Positions 1-5,660 of a stretch of DNA of 11,250 nucleotides are shown here, piece by piece (the stretch's first letter is position 1; each line of letters opens with the position of its first letter). The translations under genes and the position numbers were made by a program. The stretch is from Gemmataceae bacterium (GTDB lineage: Bacteria; Planctomycetota; Planctomycetia; Gemmatales; Gemmataceae). The stretch is taken from assembly GCA_020847555.1 (NCBI GenBank), contig JADLBT010000417.1, positions 1-11,250 of the forward strand. Direction: 5' to 3'. A model generated the notes under the pieces. That model was not told the DNA's origin. It worked only from the letters and a program-made list of their open reading frames with translations, and did not search any database.

Positions 1-80
1 CCCCTGGTGGGAGAGGGGTTGGGGGTGAGGGGAAAGGCGCAGGCAAACCCCCTCACCCCCGGCCCCTCCCCCACCAGGGG
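1..80. repeat. Imperfect inverted repeat, G/C-tract palindrome
   Basis: Positions 1-32 and 49-80 are reverse complements at 29 of 32 positions, with a 16-nt centre (33-48). Each arm begins or ends with the CCCCTGGTGGG / CCACCAGGGG motif and contains a run like CCCTCACCCCC. I recognise this type of C-tract palindrome as a common dispersed intergenic repeat in GC-rich environmental genomes, but copy number cannot be seen from one window. It may begin before the window. It lies downstream of the SMP-30 gene and could also stop transcripts. It encodes no protein. Confidence 0.7.
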
Positions 81-109
81 CGCGGGGAGCCTTCTTCCTG
101 CCGCTCGCC

Positions 110-137
110 TTAAATGCCACGGGTGGCGTCCCGTGGC
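110..137. repeat. Half copy of a dispersed palindromic repeat (family B), possible terminator hairpin
   Basis: The 27-nt stretch 110-136 matches the left arm of the repeat at 9120-9202 in 24 of 27 positions, including the identical core CCACGGGTGGCGTCCCGTG. The core is itself a hairpin: an 8-bp stem (116-123 with 130-137) around a 6-nt loop. The element starts 7 nt after the stop codon of the minus-strand SMP-30 gene, so it could serve as its terminator, although no U-tract follows. Only one arm is present, without the loop and second arm seen in the other two copies. Confidence 0.6.
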
Positions 138-143
138 CTTTGC

Positions 144-1073
144 TCATTTGGTCTGCTGCTTCGGCAGGATCACCAGGCCGCGCACGCCGGTCAGATCGAG
201 CCGGAACAGGCCGCCGGCGCCGGCCTCCTTGCCAAGGCCGCCGGTGACGTACAGCTGGTCCATCCGCGGTCCGCCAAAGCCGACGTTACTCGTCGTCAGG
301 TTGCCGCCCGGGTAGCGGCGGATCAGCTTCCCCGCCGGGCTGAGCACCTGCACCTGGCGCATCCCGTAGTGGGCGACGTAGAGGTTGCCGTCGGCGTCGA
401 GGCACATGCCGTCCGGCTGGTTGTCGATCTGCTCGCCCTTCTTCTCGGGCAGGTCGGCGAAGACCTTCCTCTTGCCGAGCCGGCCCGGGGTCAGCACCGG
501 GTACTCCAGGACGCGGTTGCGCTTGCTCTCGGCGACGAGCAGCGTCTTGCCGTCGGGGCGCAGGACGATGCCGTTCGGGTACGCCAGTCCGCCCGCGCAG
601 AGATACGTCTTGCCCTTCGCATCAACGTAGTGGACGGTGCCGATCGGTTTTTTGTCGTCCGACCCGCCCGGGTCGGTGAAGTAGAATCCGCCCTTTGGGT
701 CGAGGGTCAGGTCATTCGGCCCGCGCAACGGTTTGCCGTCGCACTCGGATGCCGCCTTGCCAACGATCTTGCCGCCCGCGTCGAGGCGCAGGACCGCGTG
801 GTGACTGGCGTCGCAGACGAGGTGGGAGCCGTCGGCGAGGATCTTGTGGCCGTTGGGGGCGCCGGTCTTCGCCCAGGTGCTGACCTTCAGGTCCGGGGTG
901 AACTTCGCGATCATCTCGCCGTGCGAGATGTAGCCGTTGCCCTGGTGATCGAAGACGATGCCCTCGCAGTAATGGGGCACCTCGAACAGTTTGACCGCCT
1001 TGACCTTGTCCGCGGGGGGCAGCTCGCCGCCGAGCAGGGTCGCCAGCCCGGCCAGCCACAACACGGGACGCAT
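144..1073 (-). CDS. Secreted SMP-30/gluconolactonase-like beta-propeller hydrolase
   Basis: The 309-aa protein fits the SMP-30/gluconolactonase/LRE-like family (six-bladed propeller, metal-dependent lactone hydrolysis). Family landmarks appear in order: E37 in the CEGIVFD motif, N120 in GPNDLTLDPKG, N167 in YPNGIVL and D221 in QPDGMCLDADG. E, N and D at such places are the metal ligands in characterised members. The N-terminus (residues 1-17, hydrophobic after one Arg) looks like a short signal peptide, so it probably acts in the periplasm or outside. The start at 1073 is chosen because GGAGGT (1081-1086) sits 7 nt upstream. A longer in-frame extension to 1268 reads through a repeat and is not credible. 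The substrate is unknown; sugar lactones are a guess from the family. It is transcribed divergently from the channel gene. Confidence 0.88.
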   Translation of the reverse strand: MRPVLWLAGLATLLGGELPPADKVKAVKLFEVPHYCEGIVFDHQGNGYISHGEMIAKFTPDLKVSTWAKTGAPNGHKILADGSHLVCDASHHAVLRLDAGGKIVGKAASECDGKPLRGPNDLTLDPKGGFYFTDPGGSDDKKPIGTVHYVDAKGKTYLCAGGLAYPNGIVLRPDGKTLLVAESKRNRVLEYPVLTPGRLGKRKVFADLPEKKGEQIDNQPDGMCLDADGNLYVAHYGMRQVQVLSPAGKLIRRYPGGNLTTSNVGFGGPRMDQLYVTGGLGKEAGAGGLFRLDLTGVRGLVILPKQQTK

Positions 1074-1112
1074 CGCATGGACCTCCGGGAAAGGGGAGTT
1101 GTCGCCTGGGGC

Positions 1113-1141
1113 AGCATAGGCGCGGGCAAAGGAGTTTGCCA
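1113..1141 (-). promoter_or_regulatory. Possible promoter with overlapping inverted repeat for the SMP-30 gene
   Basis: On the minus strand a -10-like TATGCT (1118-1113) lies 17 nt from a weak -35-like TGGCAA (1141-1136). A perfect 6-bp inverted repeat, GGCAAA GGAG TTTGCC (1125-1140), overlaps the -35 position, which is where a repressor operator could sit. The -35 match is poor, so this is tentative. Confidence 0.22.
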
Positions 1142-1183
1142 CGGGGCACGCCGTTTTTGGTACAGTGTGGGCGAGGAAGTAGC

Positions 1184-1276
1184 AGTGAGGAGTGAAAGTC
1201 CACGGGCGGCGGCCTGTGGGTGAAGTGCTGGAGACCTGACCCACGGGCCGCCGCCCGTGGACTTTCACTCCTCACT
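1184..1276. repeat. Full-length palindromic repeat (family B), 38-bp arms
   Basis: Arms 1184-1221 and 1239-1276 are reverse complements at 37 of 38 positions around a 17-nt loop (1222-1238). Each arm contains the smaller palindrome CCACGGG-n6-CCYGTGG, so the element can form one long hairpin or a cruciform with two side hairpins. The loop GAAGTGCTGGAGACCTG is nearly the same as the loop in the copy at 9120-9202 (GAAGAGCTGGAGAGCTG). It lies between the divergent SMP-30 and channel genes, in the leader of the latter. No transposase is present. Confidence 0.85.
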
Positions 1277-1316
1277 CCTTGCAGGGGTTGAATCCCCAAC
1301 CAGCAGGCGGCGTCCC

Positions 1317-3029
1317 ATGAGGCAGCACTACGTCATTTGCGGGCTCGGGTGGGTCGGCGGGCGCGTGCTCGACTACCTGCACGCGGCCCAGGCCGAGGTG
1401 GTCGTCGTCGATGAAAGCCTGACGCCGGACGACCCGCGTCTGGGCGGAGCACGCCTCGTCCAGGGCGACTGCCGGCGCGAGGACGTGTTGCGGGCCGCCG
1501 GGGTCACGTCGGCCCGCGGCGTCCTCATCCTCACCAGCAACGACCTGGTGAACATCTCCGCCACCCTGACCGTCCGCACCCTGTCGCGCGAGGTGCGCGT
1601 AGTCGTGCGGATGTTCAACCAGAACCTCGTCGCCCGGCTCGGCAAGGCGCTCGACAACGTCTCGGCGATGAGCACCGAGGGGCTGACGGCCCCGCTCCTG
1701 GCGGCGATCGCCCGGTCCGGCGAGGCGCTCGGGGCGTTCCGGCTGGGCGACGGGCGCCGCCAGATCACCGAGGTGACGATCCACGCCGGCTCGTCGCTCC
1801 AGGGGCAGACCGTCGCCCAGGTGGCGGCCGGCCACAACGCCCAGGCGGTCGCCCACGTCCCGGCCGGCGCCACCCCCCGGTTGCTGCGCGACGTCGAGCC
1901 AGCGGCCCGGCTGGAGGCGGGCGACAGGCTGGTTCTGTGCGGCCACCCGCGGAGCCTGGCGCCGGTCGTCGCCAAGGCGGAACAGGAGTTCCTGCCCGAC
2001 CTGCTGTGGGCCGGCCCGCTCCGGCGCCTCGGCCGGATGGCGCTGCGCACCCTGAGCGAGATGGACCTGGGCGTGAAGATCTGCACGAGCATCTTGTTCG
2101 CGACGATCGGCGTCTGCACGCTGATCTTCGTCGTCGGCAAGCACGAGAACCTGGCCAACGCGCTGTTTCGGACGATCAGCCTGATGGCCACCGGCGCCGA
2201 CATGCGCGGCGGCGAACTGCCGGAGGAGCTGAAGGTCTTCGCGAGCGCCATGCGCCTGATCGGCGCGGCGCTGATCGCGGCGTTCACCGCCATCCTGACG
2301 AACTACCTCGTCCGGGCTCAGCTGCGCGGCGCGCTGGAGGTGCGCCGCATCCCGGACAGGGGTCACGTCATCGTCTGCGGGATGGGGAACGTCGGGTTCC
2401 GGGTGGTTGAGGATCTGCTCCACGAGGGCGAGCAGGTGGTCGGCATCGAGCGGGCGCGCGACAGCGCGTTCATCCCGACGGCTCGGCGGATGGGGGCGGC
2501 GGTCATCATCGGCGATGCGACCATGCCGGAGGTGCTGCGCCAGGCAAACGCGGCCGGGGCCAGGGCCGTGGTGGCGAGTACCAACAACGAACTGGCCAAC
2601 CTGGAAATCGCCCTGGTGGCGCGCGACATCAACCCGGCCGCGCGCGCCCTCGTGCGGCTAAACGATCCGCGCCTGGCGGAACTGCTGCGCGAGGCGGCCA
2701 ACGTCCGGCTGGCGCTGTCGCTGCCGGAGCTGGCGGCCCCGGCGTTTGTCGCGACCCTGTTCGGGGACCGGGTGCGCAGCGTGTTCTTCGTCGCCGGCCA
2801 CCTGCTCGCGGTGCTGGACCTGATCCCCCAGCCGGGCGACGGGTTCCTGGACGGGAGTTCGGTGCGCGCCCTCGCGAAGGACTACCGGCTCATGCCAATC
2901 GCCCTGCGGGGCGCGGACAGGCAGCCCAAACCCGACCTGCTCGACGCCCAGCTGCAGGCGGGCGATTGCCTGACGGTCGTGGTCGGCCAGTCCGACCTGC
3001 AGCGCCTGCTGCGGCGCGAGATGGGCTGA
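1317..3029 (+). CDS. RCK/TrkA-type ion-channel protein: RCK - two TM helices with pore loop - RCK
   Basis: The 570-aa protein starts with a TrkA_N Rossmann domain (GLGWVG at 9-14, then VVVVDES), followed by a TrkA_C-like segment (about 145-220). A membrane section follows: TM1 about 254-275, a re-entrant pore-like loop about 280-296, and TM2 about 312-332. A second TrkA_N domain (GMGNVG at 355-360) and a C-terminal TrkA_C-like region complete it. This is the plan of a nucleotide-gated cation channel or regulator in the inner membrane. The usual K+ filter TVGYGD is absent; the matching place reads MATGAD (290-295), so ion selectivity is uncertain. ATG 1317 is chosen over the upstream GTG at 1257, which lies inside the inverted repeat. 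The ribosome-binding site (AGGCGG, 1305-1310) is weak. It is convergent with the YkgJ-like gene, 16 bp away. Confidence 0.85.
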   Translation: MRQHYVICGLGWVGGRVLDYLHAAQAEVVVVDESLTPDDPRLGGARLVQGDCRREDVLRAAGVTSARGVLILTSNDLVNISATLTVRTLSREVRVVVRMFNQNLVARLGKALDNVSAMSTEGLTAPLLAAIARSGEALGAFRLGDGRRQITEVTIHAGSSLQGQTVAQVAAGHNAQAVAHVPAGATPRLLRDVEPAARLEAGDRLVLCGHPRSLAPVVAKAEQEFLPDLLWAGPLRRLGRMALRTLSEMDLGVKICTSILFATIGVCTLIFVVGKHENLANALFRTISLMATGADMRGGELPEELKVFASAMRLIGAALIAAFTAILTNYLVRAQLRGALEVRRIPDRGHVIVCGMGNVGFRVVEDLLHEGEQVVGIERARDSAFIPTARRMGAAVIIGDATMPEVLRQANAAGARAVVASTNNELANLEIALVARDINPAARALVRLNDPRLAELLREAANVRLALSLPELAAPAFVATLFGDRVRSVFFVAGHLLAVLDLIPQPGDGFLDGSSVRALAKDYRLMPIALRGADRQPKPDLLDAQLQAGDCLTVVVGQSDLQRLLRREMG

Positions 3030-3045
3030 CCCCGGAACCCCCGGA

Positions 3046-3561
3046 TCACACTTCCGGCTGCCCGCGCCGGCGGTCGGCGTCGCGCGCAATCCGGCGGACG
3101 TCTTCCCGGAGCGCGGCCCGGTCGCCGGACGGGCAGGTCAGCCCCCGGCGACGGAGGTACTGCCAGAGCCGGTGATACGGTCCGTCCGCCGCCGCGTCCT
3201 CCTCGCGGGCGCGGACGGTGGCGGCAGATCGGCGGCGCACCTCGGCGTCGGCCATGTGCGAGTCGAAGAAGGCACAGCTGTACGGGGCGCGATCGTGGAC
3301 GGTACACTTGCCGTCGAAGTGCCAGTGGCAGTGGCCATCCGGGCCGCGGGCCGGGACAAGAGTCGGGAACGGCTTGTCGGTGACGGCCCGGAGGTGCGCC
3401 TCCGCCCACGCGAAAAGATCCTGCCCGGGCGGGCAAAGGCGCTCCAGGTCCGCCGGATCGAGGCTGCCGGGGACATGGCGGCACGGCGCCGTGCAGAACG
3501 CGCAGGCGCACTCGGTCCGCTGAAAGCCGTGTCCCTCGCGCGGCGCCTCGCCCTCGCCCAT
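3046..3561 (-). CDS. YkgJ-like Cys-cluster (zinc/iron-chelating) protein
   Basis: The 171-aa protein has the cysteine pattern of the YkgJ/UPF0153 family (putative zinc- or iron-chelating domain). An N-terminal cluster CACAFCTAPC has C18, C20, C23 and C27. It is followed by C78, C86 (in GKCTVHDRAPYSC), C96 and H102 (FFDSH). The PG after the first cluster and the xCxVxxxRPxxC-like motif are typical of the family. No signal peptide is seen, so it is probably cytoplasmic. The biochemical role is unknown for the whole family. The C-terminal third (about 110-171) is charged, Arg-rich and less conserved in appearance. The ATG at 3561 gives a compact protein; its Shine-Dalgarno (GAGGGCGGG) is only fair. 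The gene is convergent with the channel gene and has a possible promoter at 3603-3608. Confidence 0.82.
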   Translation of the reverse strand: MGEGEAPREGHGFQRTECACAFCTAPCRHVPGSLDPADLERLCPPGQDLFAWAEAHLRAVTDKPFPTLVPARGPDGHCHWHFDGKCTVHDRAPYSCAFFDSHMADAEVRRRSAATVRAREEDAAADGPYHRLWQYLRRRGLTCPSGDRAALREDVRRIARDADRRRGQPEV

Positions 3562-3602
3562 CGCCCGCCCTCGTCGCCCAGTTCGTCGAACCGCTGCCTG
3601 TC

Positions 3603-3608
3603 ATCATA
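3603..3608 (-). promoter_or_regulatory. Putative -10 element for the YkgJ-like gene
   Basis: The minus strand reads TATGATGACAGG from 3608 to 3597. TATGAT is one mismatch from TATAAT. The whole 12-mer resembles the promoter-like sequences before gpsA (TATAATGACGGG) and argA (TACAATGACGGG). It lies 41 nt before the start codon at 3561. No convincing -35 is visible. Confidence 0.4.
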
Positions 3609-3626
3609 TCACGCGCCCCGGCCGGT

Positions 3627-4091
3627 TCAGCGAGCGGGAATGGCCCCCAACTCCCGCAGTCGGCCGCGCAGGGCGGGCCGCGCGACCTCGACCGCAAGGG
3701 TTCGGTGCTGGACCGGCCGGCCCTGCACCCACGACGTCTCGGCGCTGATCTCACGCCACGCGGCAATGAGTCCGCGGCCGTCCCGCAACACCTCGTCCAG
3801 GAGGGCGGTCCCGCGGGCGGCCCACGCCGGCGCTACCAGCACGGCAATCTCGGCGGCCAGCGCCTTGCGGAACCCGTCCTGCACGGCCTCGTCCGGCGAC
3901 CAGCCGACGCCCTGCACGATGACCCGAGCCGGCGGGACGTGCCGGCCCTTGTGCCCGGCCCGCGGTCCCGGACAGTGCTCCTCCTGTGGCCGGACCTCGG
4001 TCGTGATGAGGTTCACCGCGACCGGCGCGAGGATGCCGGTGAACATGACGGACAGGATGGCCCGGAAGCAGCCGGATCGTTTTGTCGCCAT
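3627..4091 (-). CDS. Small exported or membrane-anchored protein with FlgT N-terminal/LPP20-like domain
   Basis: The 154-aa protein begins with a basic stretch and a hydrophobic segment (about 9-29), either an uncleaved anchor or a signal peptide. A Pro/Gly/His-rich linker (32-54) follows, then a domain starting VIVQGVGWSPDEAVQDGFRK (57-76). The pattern is a beta strand with G-x-G, a helix of the type 'EA..dgfRkAL', an acidic middle with LLDEVLRDGRGLIAAW (97-112) and a final strand TLAVEVARPALRGRLREL. This resembles FlgT_N/LPP20-like domains found in envelope proteins. The assignment is from pattern memory and is moderate. The start at 4091 is strongly supported by AAGGAGGAGGT directly upstream; the longer frame to 4298 has no such signal. 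Function is unknown, probably in the periplasm. Confidence 0.72.
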   Translation of the reverse strand: MATKRSGCFRAILSVMFTGILAPVAVNLITTEVRPQEEHCPGPRAGHKGRHVPPARVIVQGVGWSPDEAVQDGFRKALAAEIAVLVAPAWAARGTALLDEVLRDGRGLIAAWREISAETSWVQGRPVQHRTLAVEVARPALRGRLRELGAIPAR

Positions 4092-4301
4092 ACCTCCTCC
4101 TTGAGCAGTCTGTGCTCGCTCCTGTTCCTGGTCCAGGCAAAACGCAAACCCCGCGCCTGCCCTGCGCCACGAACAGCGTGCGGGGCCGTTTTTCCGGCTC
4201 TGATTTGCCGATCGTGCGGGGTGCGGTGCGGGCGCGGACTGCGGATAACGAGAAGAACGGGGTGGCGCGGCGCGATGGCGAAGGTCGCGAAACGACAAGA
4301 G

Positions 4302-4327
4302 GCCGGCGGCGCTGTCGCGCCGCCGGC
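4302..4327. repeat. Perfect 11-bp GC hairpin, possible terminator
   Basis: GCCGGCGGCGC (4302-4312) and GCGCCGCCGGC (4317-4327) are perfect complements around the tetraloop TGTC. On the minus strand it is followed by CTCTTGTCGTTT, a weak U-containing tail, and it lies downstream of the CBM9-like gene. A distant intrinsic terminator for that gene is possible, but the distance (about 285 nt after the stop) is large. Confidence 0.5.
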
Positions 4328-4391
4328 TTGGGTGGTGTGGGTCGTTGAAGTGGGTCCAGGTATGAGAGTGGGCCGCGGGATACAGCCCGAC

Positions 4392-4450
4392 GGGTGTCCG
4401 GTTGCGGACTCTACTTACTTATGCAGTTGCCGTGCCGCAACCGGACACCC
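4392..4450. repeat. Perfect 16-bp inverted repeat with 27-nt AT-richer loop
   Basis: GGGTGTCCGGTTGCGG (4392-4407) and CCGCAACCGGACACCC (4435-4450) are exact reverse complements. The loop 4408-4434 contains CTACTTACTTATGCAG, unusually AT-rich for this region. There is no target-site duplication immediately outside the arms and no U-tract. It does not match the two other repeat families in the window. It could be a terminator-like hairpin, part of a small RNA or a remnant of a mobile element. Confidence 0.6.
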
Positions 4451-4535
4451 TGAGCCTGAGTTCCTTCAAGTCATTGCCTTGTCAGAGGATACAGCAGCCG
4501 GCGTGATCGCAGGCTACGCGACGAGGGTGGCGGAC

Positions 4536-4552
4536 GTTGTAGTTTTTACAAC
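4536..4552. repeat. Small AT-rich palindrome
   Basis: GTTGTA (4536-4541) and TACAAC (4547-4552) pair around a 5-nt T-rich centre, 60 nt beyond the stop of the CBM9-like gene. Such a palindrome can be a regulator site or a weak hairpin. Nothing more can be said. Confidence 0.35.
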
Positions 4553-4611
4553 CGGGTCGTGTATCGGGCTGGTCCGTGCAGAGCGAAGGCTCCTCTGCCG
4601 CGCCCCGCGCG

Positions 4612-5385
4612 TCATTTCCCGCCGACGAATTTCAGCTCGCCGTAGTCCTCGTAGCGGTGGAACTCCGGCTGCGTCAGCGGCGCGCTCGACGACAACTCGG
4701 GCCGGTCGAACGCCGTCGAGTAATCGTACCGGCACAGCGCGAAGCGCCACACGGCCCCCACCTTCGGGCGCCCGCCCGTCGCCTGAAACGCCGTCCACGG
4801 AATCGCCCCTTCCACCGCCCACCCGTCGTCACGGTCCTGCCACTTGTTCAATGTCCCGCGTAGCTTGACCTGGGACGCGATGCCGAGCCGCCCGCCCTTG
4901 CCGAAGCGAGGGTAGCCGCCGGCGCCGCGCGACGGCAGCAGCATCTCAAGCTGGGTGTTCAGAGCGTTCACCTGGAACTCGTAGTACGTCAGCCTGTCGG
5001 CGGATGGCTTGAAGAACAGCTCGAAGACATCGTTGAGCCAGCACATACCGTTGTGCTCCTTGACGTCCGCGTACAGGTCGGCGTCCTCCATCTCGGCTGC
5101 GAAGTACAGACGCTCGTCGTCCCAGAGGAGGCGGGCCTTTGTCGCCGACTTCGCCTTGCGCTTCTGCCAGTAGACGGCGAAAGCGCTCAGCACCGGAGCC
5201 TCCTTCCAGGCGGCCTCGTCCAGTACGCCGTCGAGGGTGATCCGACCGGCGGCGCGGCGGCACTCGGCCGAACGAACGACGGGCGGCAGACCGCCCTCGC
5301 CCGCAGGCGCGGGTTGCTCGGTCGTCACACTTCCGGCGAACAGGGCGGCCAGGAGGACCGTCCCGAGGAGAATCGCATGCGGCAT
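4612..5385 (-). CDS. Secreted CBM9/DOMON-like carbohydrate-binding protein
   Basis: The 257-aa protein has a signal peptide (MPHAILLGTVLLAALFAGS, about 1-20) and a single domain of the CBM9-1/DOMON-like type. ITLDGVLDEAAWKEAP (49-64) is the characteristic opening of this domain. It continues with ARLLWDDERLYFAAEMED (84-101), DVFELFFKPSAD (119-130), YYEFQVNALNTQLEM (134-148) and WAVEGAIPWTAF (189-200). The family folds as a beta sandwich that binds sugars or occurs beside glycoside hydrolases; no catalytic domain is present here. The start at 5385 has AAGGAG (5391-5396) 5 nt upstream, and the in-frame extension to 5457 lacks support. It is divergent from the PQQ-like gene, with 275 bp between. 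The ligand is unknown. Confidence 0.87.
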   Translation of the reverse strand: MPHAILLGTVLLAALFAGSVTTEQPAPAGEGGLPPVVRSAECRRAAGRITLDGVLDEAAWKEAPVLSAFAVYWQKRKAKSATKARLLWDDERLYFAAEMEDADLYADVKEHNGMCWLNDVFELFFKPSADRLTYYEFQVNALNTQLEMLLPSRGAGGYPRFGKGGRLGIASQVKLRGTLNKWQDRDDGWAVEGAIPWTAFQATGGRPKVGAVWRFALCRYDYSTAFDRPELSSSAPLTQPEFHRYEDYGELKFVGGK

Positions 5386-5411
5386 GAGGACTCCTTCTTC
5401 GGCGCCAGGGG

Positions 5412-5431
5412 CCACGCTAATCATAGCGTGG
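5412..5431 (-). promoter_or_regulatory. Palindrome containing a -10-like TATGAT before the CBM9-like gene
   Basis: CCACGCTA (5412-5419) and TAGCGTGG (5424-5431) are a perfect 8-bp inverted repeat around ATCA. The minus strand reads TATGAT at 5425-5420, one base from the TATAAT consensus, 34 nt before the start codon at 5385. A -10 inside a palindrome could be an operator that blocks the promoter, or the palindrome could be a leader hairpin. No good -35 is visible. Confidence 0.4.
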
Positions 5432-5519
5432 TACGGGCGGCCCGTCTGCACCGCCAACTCGCGATGTCGGCTCGGGTGGCCATGCTCGCCTGCCGGCTCG
5501 GACGGGGCCGCGTCCCCTC

Positions 5520-5548
5520 TTGCACCCTTCCTCCCTCACAAGTACACT
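5520..5548 (+). promoter_or_regulatory. Putative sigma70-type promoter for the PQQ-like gene
   Basis: TTGCAC (5520-5525) and TACACT (5543-5548) are separated by exactly 17 nt; each differs from the consensus by two bases. The predicted transcript would have a leader of roughly 105 nt before the start at 5661. The placement in the divergent intergenic region supports the call. Confidence 0.4.
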
Positions 5549-5660
5549 CAGTGAAAGCGCTCGAACCGGGTCCGTCCCGCGCCGGGCGCTCCCCCCACAA
5601 CCGCCCCGCCTGAACGGGAACCTGCCGAAGGTACGAGTCCCACCCCAAAGGAGTTGTCTG

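Larger units (their letters stand above)
4092..4611. other. Gene-free stretch of 520 bp with three inverted repeats
   Basis: No frame here has credible coding character; the long plus-strand frame crossing it is mostly antisense to flanking genes. The stretch holds a GC-rich hairpin (4302-4327), a perfect 16-bp inverted repeat (4392-4450) and a small AT-rich palindrome (4536-4552). About 4408-4500 and 4535-4552 are visibly less GC-rich than the surroundings. It lies between the 3' end of the CBM9-like gene and the 5' end of the FlgT-like gene, both on the minus strand. It should therefore contain a terminator for the first and a promoter for the second; I could not fix the latter. Confidence 0.6.

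Noticed and set aside
114..1223. 369-aa open frame on the plus strand
   Set aside because: Antisense to the SMP-30 gene and begins inside a repeat; no domain visible.
1257..1316. Upstream GTG start for the channel protein
   Set aside because: The 20 extra residues are translated from the inverted-repeat arm, while residue 21 onward is the family's Rossmann start.
4392..4450. Integron attC site
   Set aside because: The arms lack the GTTRRRY / RYYYAAC core pair and the bulged structure of attC; pairing is perfect throughout.
4363..4640. Possible plus-strand small protein in the gene-free region
   Set aside because: The frame crosses the 16-bp inverted repeat and runs into antisense of the CBM9-like gene; no Shine-Dalgarno and no sensible pattern.
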